Assembly: GCA_019550975.1 (NCBI GenBank)
Contig: SDWH01000019.1
Location: 1-64,000 of the forward strand
Length of the DNA: 64,000 bases
Direction of reading: 5' to 3'
DNA from: Bacteroidales bacterium SW299
GTDB taxonomy: Bacteria > Bacteroidota > Bacteroidia > Bacteroidales > Bacteroidaceae
Under the pieces are notes generated by a model. It ran no database searches. It was not told the DNA's origin and was given only the letters and a program-made list of their open reading frames with translations. The position numbers and the translations under genes are program-made. How positions within the stretch are numbered: the stretch's first letter is position 1; each line of letters begins with the position of its first letter. This document shows positions 10,356 to 20,255 of this stretch, in pieces.

Positions 10356-12632
10356 TCAATATTTCATCTCATTACTGAAAGAATACGGAAGGTCTTCTTG
10401 GGCCGTTCCCCGTGACATGTCGGGCTTGCTGCTCATGGAAATCTCAATGCGTCCTCCATTCTGCAAGACGGAATGAGTCAGGTAATTTTTCGTATACTCC
10501 TCTCCGTTGACATTCATCTTTTCAATGTAGAAATTGTAAGAGCCGTTTTCAGGCGCATCAATCTGCATGCTGTTGCCGTTCTCAAAATGGAGCGTTGCCT
10601 TCTTGAACAGAGGCGCACCCATGACATACTGGTCTGTACCCGGACAAACCGGATAGAATCCCAGCGCTGAGAATACATACCATGCAGAAGTCTGTCCGTT
10701 ATCCTCATCCCCGCAATAGCCGTCAGGAGTGGCAGAATACATTCTGTCCATAACCTGGCGCAACCAATACTGCGCCTTCCAAGGCTGCCTTGCATAGTTA
10801 TACAGATAAATCATGTGCTGTATAGGCTGATTGCCATGCGCATAGTTTCCCATATTCATTACGGTCATCTCACGAATCTCGTGAATGGGAAAGCCGTAGT
10901 AACTGTCATCATAAAGAGGCGGTACAGAAAATACAGAATCCATCATTGCTACAAATGCCTCATCTCCTCCCATAAGGTTAATCAGACCTTGAGGATCGTG
11001 GAATACAGACCACGAGTAATGCCAACTGTTCCCTTCGGTAAATGCATCGCCCCACTTCAGCGGAGAGAACGGAGCCTGGAAGGTGCCGTCTTCGTTTTTG
11101 CCGCGCATCAGCTTGCTCTCCGGATCAAACAGGTTCTTGTAATTCATGGCCCGCTCTGCAAAGCGTTTGATTTCCTTGTCAGGGAGCTTCAATTCTTTAG
11201 CCAGACGATAGATGCACCAGTCATCATATGCATACTCCAACGTGCGGGCCGCATTCTCATTGATGCCGACATTATAAGGCACATAGCCCAACTTATTATA
11301 ATACTGGCAGCCCAACCGCCCGGTTGAAGATATTTCAGGGTGCACGTGTTCTGTTCCGTGAACCAGTCCCTTATAAAGGGTTTCCACATCATCCACCTTG
11401 ACACCTTTCAAATATGCATCCACCAAAACAGAGGCGGAATTGTTTCCGACCATGCAGCCCCGATGTCCGGGACTTGCCCATTCGGGAAAGAATCCGCTTT
11501 CCTTATACACATTGATCAGCCCTTCCTGAATCTCCTTGTTCACGGAAGGATACATCAAGTTCAACAACGGGAACAGGCAGCGGAACGTATCCCAGAAACC
11601 AGTATCTGTATACATATAGCCCGGAAGCACCTGTCCGTTATAAGGACTGTAGTGCACTACCTTTCCTTCAGAGGTTATTTCATAAAACTTCCGAGGAAAC
11701 AACAGCGAACGATACAGACAAGAATAGAACGTACGATACTGGTCCAGGTTTCCGCCTTCCACTTCAATCCGGCTCAATACCTTATTCCAGGCATCTTTTC
11801 CTTTTTCGACTAAGCAGTCAAAAGAATCCGCTCCCAGTTCCTTCAAGTTCTGCTCCGCCTGTTCATAACTGATGAATGAAGAAGCCACACGCGCATGCAC
11901 GACTTCCCCTTTATGCGTCCGGAAACCGATGACAGCACCGGCATGGTCAGCCTGTGATTCGGGCACACCCGTCCGAACAATGCTGTCGGCCACAGTCGCC
12001 TGATAAGTAAACGGCTTGTCGAACTCAATCACAAAATAATTCTTGAAGTTCGCAGGCACCCCTCCGCTGTTGCGGGTAGAATATCCCCAAATACGATTAT
12101 TCGCCTTATCAATCTTTACATAAGAACCTTTGTCGAAGGCATCGACCACGATATAGGAATGCTCATTTTCAGGGAAAGTGAAGCGGAACATGGCGGCCCG
12201 TTCGGTAGGTGTCATTTCGGCCACAATATCATAATCGGCCAGATATACCTTATAATAATAAGCCTTCGCCGTTTCCCCTTTATGGGCAAACCAGCTGGCA
12301 CGCTTGTCTTCATCAAACTCTGCTTTCCCGACCATAGGCATGATAGAAAACTGGCCGTAGTCGTTTATCCACGGACTCGGCTGGTGAGTCTGCTTGAAAC
12401 CGCGAATCTTGGTAGCAGTATATGTGTACTGCCAGCCGTCACCCATCTTACCGGTCTGGGGAGTCCAGAAGTTCATTCCCCACGGACGAGAAATGGCAGG
12501 ATATGTATTTCCCGCCGACAGATCGAACGTCGACTGGGTTCCGACAAGCGGATTCACATAATCCGCATAATCCTTTGCCTGCACCAATGCAACGACGCAG
12601 GCAAACACAAACAACAACAAATGTTTTTTCAT
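10356..12632 (-). CDS. GH92 exo-alpha-mannosidase (periplasmic)
   Basis: A 758-residue GH92 enzyme with a type I signal peptide (about 1-19, ending LVQA). After YVNPLVGTQS the two-domain family layout continues to TEGNSWHY, with general-acid Glu533, and GDEDNGQTSAW, with Asp642 and Asp644 as base residues. From memory, these positions coincide with the catalytic residues reported for B. thetaiotaomicron BT3990, an alpha-1,2-mannosidase. It is the third gene of the FecR operon, 2 bp after the preceding GH92 stop. This paralogue has GDED where the other three have GNED. Confidence 0.95.
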   Translation of the reverse strand: MKKHLLLFVFACVVALVQAKDYADYVNPLVGTQSTFDLSAGNTYPAISRPWGMNFWTPQTGKMGDGWQYTYTATKIRGFKQTHQPSPWINDYGQFSIMPMVGKAEFDEDKRASWFAHKGETAKAYYYKVYLADYDIVAEMTPTERAAMFRFTFPENEHSYIVVDAFDKGSYVKIDKANNRIWGYSTRNSGGVPANFKNYFVIEFDKPFTYQATVADSIVRTGVPESQADHAGAVIGFRTHKGEVVHARVASSFISYEQAEQNLKELGADSFDCLVEKGKDAWNKVLSRIEVEGGNLDQYRTFYSCLYRSLLFPRKFYEITSEGKVVHYSPYNGQVLPGYMYTDTGFWDTFRCLFPLLNLMYPSVNKEIQEGLINVYKESGFFPEWASPGHRGCMVGNNSASVLVDAYLKGVKVDDVETLYKGLVHGTEHVHPEISSTGRLGCQYYNKLGYVPYNVGINENAARTLEYAYDDWCIYRLAKELKLPDKEIKRFAERAMNYKNLFDPESKLMRGKNEDGTFQAPFSPLKWGDAFTEGNSWHYSWSVFHDPQGLINLMGGDEAFVAMMDSVFSVPPLYDDSYYGFPIHEIREMTVMNMGNYAHGNQPIQHMIYLYNYARQPWKAQYWLRQVMDRMYSATPDGYCGDEDNGQTSAWYVFSALGFYPVCPGTDQYVMGAPLFKKATLHFENGNSMQIDAPENGSYNFYIEKMNVNGEEYTKNYLTHSVLQNGGRIEISMSSKPDMSRGTAQEDLPYSFSNEMKY

Positions 12633-12634
12633 AA

Positions 12635-14929
12635 TTACTCAGCTTTTACAGGTTTGACTCCCCATCGGGTGGGCTGGCCGGTCATACGAATCTCAAGCGT
12701 TCCGCCCTCAGCAATATCCCGATGGTTCAGGAAAGGTTCGTTTAAAGGCTGTCCGTTCAACAGAACAGATGCAATATATTTATTCTCAGGCGAATTGTTC
12801 TCCGTAACGACAGAAAATACTTTTCCGTCCTCCAGGCGAATCTCCGCCTTGTCAAAAATCGGGCGCCCGATAGAGTAAACCGGCTTTCCCGGGCAAACCT
12901 GATAGAATCCCATCGAATTAAGGATATACCATGCAGACATCTGTCCGCAGTCTTCATTGCCCGACAAGCCGTCAGGAGCATTCCGGTACTGCTCTTTCAG
13001 CACACGGTCAACCAGTTCCTGCGTTTTCCACGGACGGTTAATGTAGTTGTACAAATGAATCACATGATGGCTCGGCTCATTTCCGTGCGCATATTGCCCG
13101 ATCAGTCCACTGATATCGGCAGAAACCAATTCTCCTTCAATCGTAGAGTCTGCCGTAAACAGCGAGTCCAGCTTTCCGGCAAAGGCATCTTCTCCGCCCA
13201 TCAGTTCAACCAGCCCTTCCACATCATGCGGAACAAACCAGGACCACTGCCATGCATTTCCTTCACAGTAATCGTCGTTCCGGTGATTCGATGCTTTCGG
13301 ATTAAAAGGAGTGCGCCAATTGCCTTTTGAATCTACCCCGCGCATGAAACGGGTAGAAGGATCGAAATACAGCGTATAGGCCTTGGCAAACTTGCGGTAC
13401 TTCTCGCTGTTCCGGTAATCTCCGGCTGCCTCGGCAAGAACCGAGATGCAATAATCGTCATAAGCATACTCCAATGCCTTTGCCACCGATTCATTCTCAA
13501 GGTCGCACGGGATATAACCGAGCGCATTCTTATAATATTTGGCCATAGGCATCAGATGCGGAAGCACAGCGGCAGGGCATTTGATTCCTGTCGTATCGTA
13601 TTCAGCCGCTCTCAAGCAAGCCTTATAAGCATCATGCAAATCAAAGTCCGCATTTCCCTTTGCATAAGCATCCGCAATGAGAGAAGCGGCATGGTATCCG
13701 ATCATCGTACCGGTATAGTTGGAAGCCAGATCCCACATCGGGAAAATTCCGCCTTCACGGTTCTTCAGAAGCAGCGAATTGATAAATTCATTGTTCAGCT
13801 GAGGATCAATGATCGAATACAGCGGATGCAAAGCCCGGAATGTATCCCAAAGAGAGAATATCGTATATACCGGCTTACCGGCATCACCCTGATGCACTTT
13901 CAGGTCCATGCCGAGATACCGTCCGTCAACATCCGTAAACAGATTCGGACTGACAGCCGCATGATACATAGCCGTATAGAAAATGGTCTTGTCCGTTTCG
14001 TTCTTTGCCGATACATCTATTTTCGACAGACAGCCATTCCAGGCATCGTGCGCGTCACTCCGTACCTTTTCAAAATCCCAGTCCGGTATCTCCGCTTCCA
14101 GGTTTTTCTGCGCTCCGTCCATATCCACGGCAGAAATGCCCACTTTGGCAAGCACCTGCTCGTCTTTCTCTGTCTTGAAGTTCAACAGGACCTTGCAGCG
14201 CGGCTGCATCTTTCCTTTCGGGTCGGCCAGCGTATCCCGGACAATTGTATAAGTAAAAGGCTTCGAGAATTTGGCATAGAAACTGAGCTGCTGATCAAAT
14301 GCCCAGTATTCGGTAAGCTTGTGCCCTCTGATTTCCGTATCGCTCACCACCTCCACCTGCATGTCGAGGTTTGTCTGATGCTGGATAGAATAGTCGAGAT
14401 CAAGAATAAAGCCCGATTTGTCTGATTCAGGGAAAGTATACCGGTGAATGGCGGCCCTCGGAGTTGCCGCAAGTTCCGCTTTCACCTGATAGCGGTCGAG
14501 AAACACCGAATAATATCCCGGCACAGCCACTTCATTTTCATGCGAAAAGGCAGATGCGTAAGGCAAGGTCTGCGAGCTGTAATCCTGCGGGTCATACTGC
14601 TGTTCTCCCACAGTAGGCATCAGCAGAAAGTCACCATAGTCGGCACAGCCAGTACCGCTGACATGCGTATGCGAAAAGCCGTTAATAGTGGAATCTTCAT
14701 AATAATATCCCGAGCAGGCATCCCATCCGTCGATCCGTGTGTCCGGACCGGGCTGGATCATACCATGCGGAGTGACCGGACCGGGAAAAGTGTGCCCATG
14801 TCCGCCCGTGCCGATAAAAGGATTTACATATACGGTATAGTCTTTTTCTGTCTGTTTGTCCGAACAGGAAGTTGCGCAAAAGACACTTCCGCAAATTCCC
14901 AAAACAACAACCGCAACTGCATTTTTCAT
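12635..14929 (-). CDS. GH92 exo-alpha-mannosidase lipoprotein
   Basis: A 764-residue GH92 enzyme with a lipoprotein signal: hydrophobic core, then CATSC, with Cys22 followed by SDKQ. It is thus membrane anchored, possibly at the surface. The opening YVNPFIGTGGHGHTFPGPVTPHGM is of the type shared with the lipoprotein GH92 at 16108. General-acid Glu556 lies in CEGNAW, and the base motif GNEDCGQMSAW contains Asp660. It is the second gene of the operon, 25 bp after FecR. An anchored paralogue beside two soluble ones suggests staged trimming in different compartments or different linkages (inference). Confidence 0.95.
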   Translation of the reverse strand: MKNAVAVVVLGICGSVFCATSCSDKQTEKDYTVYVNPFIGTGGHGHTFPGPVTPHGMIQPGPDTRIDGWDACSGYYYEDSTINGFSHTHVSGTGCADYGDFLLMPTVGEQQYDPQDYSSQTLPYASAFSHENEVAVPGYYSVFLDRYQVKAELAATPRAAIHRYTFPESDKSGFILDLDYSIQHQTNLDMQVEVVSDTEIRGHKLTEYWAFDQQLSFYAKFSKPFTYTIVRDTLADPKGKMQPRCKVLLNFKTEKDEQVLAKVGISAVDMDGAQKNLEAEIPDWDFEKVRSDAHDAWNGCLSKIDVSAKNETDKTIFYTAMYHAAVSPNLFTDVDGRYLGMDLKVHQGDAGKPVYTIFSLWDTFRALHPLYSIIDPQLNNEFINSLLLKNREGGIFPMWDLASNYTGTMIGYHAASLIADAYAKGNADFDLHDAYKACLRAAEYDTTGIKCPAAVLPHLMPMAKYYKNALGYIPCDLENESVAKALEYAYDDYCISVLAEAAGDYRNSEKYRKFAKAYTLYFDPSTRFMRGVDSKGNWRTPFNPKASNHRNDDYCEGNAWQWSWFVPHDVEGLVELMGGEDAFAGKLDSLFTADSTIEGELVSADISGLIGQYAHGNEPSHHVIHLYNYINRPWKTQELVDRVLKEQYRNAPDGLSGNEDCGQMSAWYILNSMGFYQVCPGKPVYSIGRPIFDKAEIRLEDGKVFSVVTENNSPENKYIASVLLNGQPLNEPFLNHRDIAEGGTLEIRMTGQPTRWGVKPVKAE

Positions 14930-14954
14930 AATATTCCTGTTTTTAGATTAATGT

Positions 14955-15941
14955 CTATTCTGACGAAATAAAAATCACATTGTTACGCTCTTTGTATTTG
15001 ATGTGAAGCGTATGCCTCAACAGCTCCAGCATTCCGGTGACCGTGCTTTTCTTCTTCAGCTCGCCGGAATAGGTAGAAATCTTTTCCATATCAGGCGACA
15101 GAATAATCTTCACGTCATATATTTCTTCGAGCAGTCCGGCAATCTTTACGATATCCGCATTGACCAGACGCACCATATCGCTGTGCCACACAGCATCAAG
15201 CATCGCATCCGTTTCAAGCACTTTCATCTGTCCGGTACCCTTGTTCAGTTCAACTTTCTGCCCCGGCGAAAGCGTAATGGCACCCTCATCGTGTTTTCCC
15301 TCTGCCCGTATTTCACCTTCGAGCAGCGAGGCTTCCACAATCCGGCATCCGGGAGCATTCTTGAAATTAAACTTAGTACCCAGCACCTGTATGTCCATCG
15401 ACTCGCCCGAAACGATAAAGGGCTTGTGCCTGTCTTTCGTCACTTCAAAGTAAGCCTCTCCACACAGTTTAAGCCTACGGCATTCGTCCGTGAACTGCTC
15501 CGGGTATTCCAGCACCGAGTTTTCATTCAGCCACACATGGCTGCTATCCGACAACACCACTTCAATCACCTCACCGTCTGCCGTGGCGACCGTCTGCCAT
15601 TTGCCCTGATACGTATCGTCAAAATACCAGACCGCCAGTCCGGACAACGACAGAATCAGCACGACAGCAGCCGCATATCTCGTCCATTTGGGAAGGACAA
15701 ACACCTTGCGTTCTTTTCTGTCCTGCCCGATCCGTTCAAAAAGGCGCTTTTCAGCCCGCTCAATCCGCTCCCTCTCCAAACCATCCGCACGCTTCCCGAG
15801 AAAATACATTTCCTCCCACTCAAAGAGTTGGCGGGCATGCTCGTCCGATTCATTTGCCCATCGGACAATCATCCGACGTTCATCGTCCTCGCATTTCCCG
15901 TTAAAATAACGAATGATCATTTCATAATCAACATTTTTCAT
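14955..15941 (-). CDS. FecR-family anti-sigma factor
   Basis: A 328-residue inner-membrane regulator. Residues 1-80 are a charged cytoplasmic part that should bind the ECF sigma factor, a single transmembrane helix spans about 86-107, and the periplasmic part contains a FecR domain (about 115-215) and a C-terminal DUF4974-like domain. In this system the STN domain of SusC contacts the periplasmic part and releases sigma when substrate is bound. The expected partner sigma is at 29238, 13 kb away, and the expected STN-SusC is at 25660. FecR is usually encoded directly after its sigma gene; here it heads a GH92/MFS/GH130 operon with its own ECF-type promoter. Confidence 0.93.
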   Translation of the reverse strand: MKNVDYEMIIRYFNGKCEDDERRMIVRWANESDEHARQLFEWEEMYFLGKRADGLERERIERAEKRLFERIGQDRKERKVFVLPKWTRYAAAVVLILSLSGLAVWYFDDTYQGKWQTVATADGEVIEVVLSDSSHVWLNENSVLEYPEQFTDECRRLKLCGEAYFEVTKDRHKPFIVSGESMDIQVLGTKFNFKNAPGCRIVEASLLEGEIRAEGKHDEGAITLSPGQKVELNKGTGQMKVLETDAMLDAVWHSDMVRLVNADIVKIAGLLEEIYDVKIILSPDMEKISTYSGELKKKSTVTGMLELLRHTLHIKYKERNNVIFISSE

Positions 15942-16028
15942 TTTACCTCAAGACTTCTACCTATTATATATATCCATTATCCTTCGACGAAATATCCGAG
16001 CTCAAACGTGCCCTGTCTGTTTCACAAA

Positions 16029-16058
16029 GAAAACAGATTCTGATTACAAAACACTTAC
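16029..16058 (-). promoter_or_regulatory. ECF-type promoter of the FecR-GH92 operon
   Basis: On the minus strand: GTAAGTGTTTTG (16058-16047), exactly 12 nt, then GTTTTC (16034-16029), 88 nt before the FecR start. Box and spacing match the promoters of the sigma gene and susC. No TTTG/TAnnTTTG housekeeping promoter is obvious here. Recognition by the ECF factor encoded at 29238 is inferred. Confidence 0.7.
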
Positions 16059-16107
16059 AGCAAACATGTTAAAAAACATTATTCTGTCATTCAACCGGAT
16101 ATGTCCG

Positions 16108-18330
16108 CTACCACCAGACTTGTCCCGGCGAACTTCCCATCTCGATTTCCAGCATTCCGCCTTCCATTATCTGCTTATGAGTTATGTAACTTTCCGTATA
16201 CGGCTTGCCGTCAAGTTTGACCGACTGGATATAACAGTTCGCACCGCCGGCTCTATGAGCGCGGACAACAAACGACTTGCCTCCGCCGAGCTGCAAGGAA
16301 ACCTCCGGAAAGAGCGGACATCCTATTTCATATTTTCCTGATATCGGATTCACCGGATAGAAGCCCATTGAACTGAACACATACCATGCAGACATCTGCC
16401 CGCAGTCTTCATTGCCGCACAAGCCGTCAGGAGTATTCGTATACAACGTGCGCATAATCTGCGACAAATACTTCTGTGCCTTCCAAGGCTGTCCTGCCGC
16501 ATTGTACAAATAGGCCACATGATGTCCCGGCTCGTTGCCGTGAGCATACTGGCCGATCATTCCCGTACTGAAGATAGGCAGTTTGTCCGCATCCGTCGGA
16601 TGAAATGTGAACATACTGTCCAGCTTCTGGACAAACCGTTCTTTCCCGCCTGTCAATGCCATCAGCCCTTCGACATCATGCTGCACCGACCAGAAATATT
16701 GCCATCCGTTGCTCTCACATATATGCGGAGTATAGTCTTCGGCATTGAAATCCTCAATGAAGTTTCCTTCCTTGTCACGCGGCTGCATGAAGGATGTAGC
16801 GGGATTGTAAACGTTTCTGTAGTTTTTCGAACGCGCATAAAACGCTTCGGCAATGTCTTTCTGTCCCATTTTGCTGGCCATTTCCGCTATGCAGTAATCG
16901 TCAAAGGCATATTCCAACGTTTTCGACAATGACCAGTTATCTCCCTCCGAAGGATCATGGAGATCATAGGGAATATATCCTTTTTCCTTATACACGCCGA
17001 TATCTCTGTAGCTGTCCAGATTGGCTGTCGCGACGCAGGCTTCGAGAGCCTTTTCCGGATCAAAGTCACCGATACCTTTCAGGTAGGCATCCGCTATGAC
17101 AGGCACAGCGTGATAGCCTATCATCATGTCCGTTTCGCATCCATAAAAGTTCCACACCGGCAGACGGCCGTTCTGGTCATAAAAGGCAAGCAGCGATTTG
17201 ACCATATCGTTAACACGCTCGGGCTGTGTCAGCGTGAAAAGCGGATGGGCTGCCCGATAAGTATCCCACAGCGAAAAGGTGCTGTAATTCACCCATCCGT
17301 CGGTCTGATGCACCTTTCCGTCGGGTCCATAGTACTTGCCGTCTACGTCGCTGTATATCGTAGGTGCAAGCATACTATGATACAAGGCTGAATAAAAAAC
17401 CGCCTTCTCATCGCGAACGTCGGTCTTCACCCTGACTTTCGCAAGCGCGCTGTTCCATGCGGATTCAGCGTCTGCCAGGTAATCATCGAAATCATTCCCT
17501 GATCCCTCTGCCCGAAGATTGCCCAATGCTCCTTCCATACTCACTCCGGAAAGAGCCGTCACAAGCGTAAGCTGTTCTCCTTCGCGCGTGGGATAATCAA
17601 AACGCGCAACCGTCGCTGTCCCTATCCTTTTCCCGTCTTTCTCTATAGCTGCCGTATCAAGTTCCACACCGGCAAACGGACGGGAAAAACGAGTGCAGAA
17701 ATACACTTTCTGGTTACGTGCCCATCCGTCGGAAAAACGATAGCCGGCCACAGTGACCGAATCGATGATTTCTATATGCGAATCTTGCGTGGCATCCCAG
17801 TTCATCGCCTTGGCCAGATTTAGGAAGACAGCCGACTGTGCTTCCGGAAAAGTATACCGCTGGACGCCGCAGCGGGGAGTGGCTGTCAGCTCTACGTTAA
17901 TGCCGTAGTCATCCAGTTTCACCTGGTAATATCCCGCCCATGCCTGCTCGTTTTCGTGTGAAAATTTCGAGTGGATGCCCAATGGAGCTTCTGCTTCACG
18001 ACAGGGCAAGGTGACGGGCATGAAAGAGATGTCGTACAAATCACCGGCTCCCGTTCCTGAAAGGTGCGTATGACTGAATCCGGCAATCGTGCTGTCCGGA
18101 TAAAAGTAGCCGGCAATACGGTCCCAGCCGGGCAGTCCGTTGTCCGGACTCAACTGGACCATGCCGAAAGGCACCTGAGCCCCCGGATAGGTGTTCCCGG
18201 TAAAGTCGGTTCCAATAAACGGATTGACCAACTTCGCATAACTCTCTTCTGTTTCTTCCGAAAGGCGGCTACAGCCGGCAACGGTCAGACCCGCCATAAA
18301 TAATATCAAAGAAATCGGGAATTTCTTCAT
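16108..18330 (-). CDS. GH92 exo-alpha-mannosidase lipoprotein
   Basis: A 740-residue GH92 enzyme with a lipoprotein signal (VAGC, Cys20). The opening VNPFIGTDFTGNTYPGAQVPFGM is typical. The general-acid motif reads CESNGWQY, not EGNAW, but keeps the Glu (Glu539); the base motif GNEDCGQMSAW holds Asp642. It appears monocistronic. The preceding operon ends in a terminator at 18641-18679, an ECF-type promoter lies at 18356-18385, and the next gene (FecR) has its own promoter 166 bp downstream. An array of 21-bp repeats lies 134 bp upstream of its start. Confidence 0.95.
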   Translation of the reverse strand: MKKFPISLILFMAGLTVAGCSRLSEETEESYAKLVNPFIGTDFTGNTYPGAQVPFGMVQLSPDNGLPGWDRIAGYFYPDSTIAGFSHTHLSGTGAGDLYDISFMPVTLPCREAEAPLGIHSKFSHENEQAWAGYYQVKLDDYGINVELTATPRCGVQRYTFPEAQSAVFLNLAKAMNWDATQDSHIEIIDSVTVAGYRFSDGWARNQKVYFCTRFSRPFAGVELDTAAIEKDGKRIGTATVARFDYPTREGEQLTLVTALSGVSMEGALGNLRAEGSGNDFDDYLADAESAWNSALAKVRVKTDVRDEKAVFYSALYHSMLAPTIYSDVDGKYYGPDGKVHQTDGWVNYSTFSLWDTYRAAHPLFTLTQPERVNDMVKSLLAFYDQNGRLPVWNFYGCETDMMIGYHAVPVIADAYLKGIGDFDPEKALEACVATANLDSYRDIGVYKEKGYIPYDLHDPSEGDNWSLSKTLEYAFDDYCIAEMASKMGQKDIAEAFYARSKNYRNVYNPATSFMQPRDKEGNFIEDFNAEDYTPHICESNGWQYFWSVQHDVEGLMALTGGKERFVQKLDSMFTFHPTDADKLPIFSTGMIGQYAHGNEPGHHVAYLYNAAGQPWKAQKYLSQIMRTLYTNTPDGLCGNEDCGQMSAWYVFSSMGFYPVNPISGKYEIGCPLFPEVSLQLGGGKSFVVRAHRAGGANCYIQSVKLDGKPYTESYITHKQIMEGGMLEIEMGSSPGQVWW

Positions 18331-18355
18331 TGAATGTGTTTTTTAGGTTTATATA

Positions 18356-18385
18356 AAAAACAGACTGAAAGCGAGAAACACTTAT
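18356..18385 (-). promoter_or_regulatory. ECF-type promoter of the GH92 gene
   Basis: On the minus strand: ATAAGTGTTTCT (18385-18374), 12 nt, then GTTTTT (18361-18356), 26 nt before the start codon. The spacing is identical to the susC, sigma and FecR promoters, though the boxes are the most divergent of the four. Confidence 0.6.
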
Positions 18386-18463
18386 ATGCTCCCGTATATT
18401 TAACAGTTTTACCGGAATGTTCCGGCAAGATTATTTTTCTGCAACGCCACCAAACATCCTCAA

Positions 18464-18541
18464 TCTCCAATGTAAAGATATGCGTCTTCAGGCTAAAGAT
18501 ATACATCTCCAGTCTAAGGATTTATATCTCCAGCCTAAAGA
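18464..18541. repeat. 21-bp-period palindromic array A (4 units)
   Basis: Four 15-bp imperfect palindromes start at 18464, 18485, 18506 and 18527: TCTCCAATGTAAAGA, TCTTCAGGCTAAAGA, TCTCCAGTCTAAGGA and TCTCCAGCCTAAAGA. They are separated by 6-bp AT-rich spacers (TATGCG, TATACA, TTTATA). The period is exactly 21 bp. Arrays with the same unit, period and copy number lie at 35418 and 46909. This one lies between the terminator of the susC operon and the promoter of the GH92 gene. Confidence 0.9.
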
Positions 18542-18640
18542 TAAAGATTTTATTGCGGCATTCCAAAATTTATACTGCCTGAAATTGCTCTCCGGAATGC
18601 AATGCCCCAAAAGATAAAAAAGCCATACTGACACAGAAAA

Positions 18641-18679
18641 GCTCTCTCCGCCAACGGATAATCCCGCAACGGAGAGAGC
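18641..18679 (-). terminator. Rho-independent terminator of the susC-BACON operon
   Basis: A perfect 10-bp stem (GCTCTCTCCG at 18641-18650 with CGGAGAGAGC at 18670-18679) and a 19-nt loop lie 32 nt after the BACON gene stop. On the minus strand it is followed by TTTTC. It separates the surface-protein operon from the GH92 gene downstream. Confidence 0.85.
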
Positions 18680-18711
18680 CACTCAAATTATACTATGGAG
18701 AAAAGAAACGG

Positions 18712-20232
18712 TTATTTGTATTCAATGGTTACACCATCTCCCTTTTCTATATTATCAATGACTTGTCCTTCTTTTAGAATAATGGTCTTAAACTTCACGC
18801 CACAAGTTGTTGCTTTCAAGTATTTCAACGAAGGACATCCTGAAACATCCAATACTTCCATGTCACTACTATATCTATCTCCCATTCCCGCATCAAGAGA
18901 TTCAAGATGCTCGCCGATATAAATCATCGTTCGTGCGTAAGTATAAGAAGAACTTGACGTACTAAATACAAAATCTTTGATCGGATTATCACCAAAATTA
19001 AATGAAGTGATACGATATCCGTATTGCACACTAAATGATTCAACCTTATGAAGGCCTGACAAATCAACCGTTGTCATTCCTGAACGGGTATTATCAGCAG
19101 CAATCTTAATCCTTGTTAAATTCGGGAAATTCTCTATTCCTGTTAAATTACGGATTCCATTCCTCCAATCATCATGATTTAATTCCGTCGCATTTTTCCC
19201 TTCATCTGTCACATAATATTGCGTTCCAGCTTTAGCAATCCATCCTTTTCCTGACAAGAATGTTGCAAAATTACTATCTGGAATATCAAACAAGACCATA
19301 TTGGGATCTTTTTGAATAACGGATATTTGATAGGTATCTTCGTTCTGATCCGTAAAAATAATATTCCCCGTACGGAATACGCTGCTTTCCTCAACACTAA
19401 AAGTTACAGTATAAGTTGACAATCCGTCATCTCCCACCTGAGGTTCAGATACAACAGGAGCTCCAATCCAGTCAGTTCCAGCATCCGCCTGAGCTTCAAA
19501 AACCAGATTTGTAACCACCTTAAACTGCAAATCTTGTGCATTAAGATCACACGTTATCTGATTATTCTGCATCAAATCATTCGTTAACTCAAATTTTTCT
19601 GTAGGAGCCTGTTCTACCGTCACATCAACTATCTGTTCCACCAACGGACTGGAAATCTTAACAGAAGAAGAACGGGGAAGGAAAGTTGCATTCTCTGACA
19701 CATCCAACAAAACGATACGTTCATCTCCAAATTTCGTTATCTTAGCCAAGCTTAGCCAATCTTCACCACATTCAACAGACAAATCAGCAATATTTGTATT
19801 GAGCCTAACAATCACATCACCTCCTACATTTGTCGCTTCAATAACATTTTCACCATCAAATGACAATACGTAATTGGGATTAGACTCCACCAATAAAGGA
19901 GCTACGCTCGAACCGCAAAAGAACTTAAACAATGCGGTTCTAGCCTCATTTGCAGGGCTTTCATCAATGGTAAAAGTGACTTCTGCACCACTCTTTCCTT
20001 CTGTAACAGACGGATGCACCCAATCACTGACACCAGCTAGCCGCCAGTCACTTTCACTTGTAACAGTAACAGTTGCTGTCCCTCCTGTACTTGTTACTTG
20101 GATTGTGTCAGACGACAATGATATTGAGGATACTCCAGCAACATCTGCCGTAGGATCATTGTCATCATCAGAGCAGCTCCACAAAGCAAGAACTGCCGAC
20201 AACATTATTGCTAAATATTTAAATTGTTTCAT
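18712..20232 (-). CDS. BACON-domain surface lipoprotein, probable glycan-binding protein
   Basis: A 506-residue lipoprotein with signal ending LWSC. The Cys is followed by SDDDNDP, an acidic run typical of the Bacteroides lipoprotein surface-export signal. Residues about 30-310 hold three BACON-like beta-sandwich modules, recognised by SxGGTATVTVTSESDW, VGGDVIVRLNTN and similar strands. The C-terminal part (about 325-506) has short leucine-rich-repeat-like strands (LTGIENFPNLTRIKI, LDVSGCPSLKYLKA). No catalytic domain was recognised. As the last gene of the SusC-SusD-GH18 operon it is best read as a surface glycan- or mucin-binding accessory protein. Binding has not been shown by anything in the sequence. 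Confidence 0.85.
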   Translation of the reverse strand: MKQFKYLAIMLSAVLALWSCSDDDNDPTADVAGVSSISLSSDTIQVTSTGGTATVTVTSESDWRLAGVSDWVHPSVTEGKSGAEVTFTIDESPANEARTALFKFFCGSSVAPLLVESNPNYVLSFDGENVIEATNVGGDVIVRLNTNIADLSVECGEDWLSLAKITKFGDERIVLLDVSENATFLPRSSSVKISSPLVEQIVDVTVEQAPTEKFELTNDLMQNNQITCDLNAQDLQFKVVTNLVFEAQADAGTDWIGAPVVSEPQVGDDGLSTYTVTFSVEESSVFRTGNIIFTDQNEDTYQISVIQKDPNMVLFDIPDSNFATFLSGKGWIAKAGTQYYVTDEGKNATELNHDDWRNGIRNLTGIENFPNLTRIKIAADNTRSGMTTVDLSGLHKVESFSVQYGYRITSFNFGDNPIKDFVFSTSSSSYTYARTMIYIGEHLESLDAGMGDRYSSDMEVLDVSGCPSLKYLKATTCGVKFKTIILKEGQVIDNIEKGDGVTIEYK

Positions 20233-20255
20233 TTTTTATCTTTTAGAAGTTGTTA

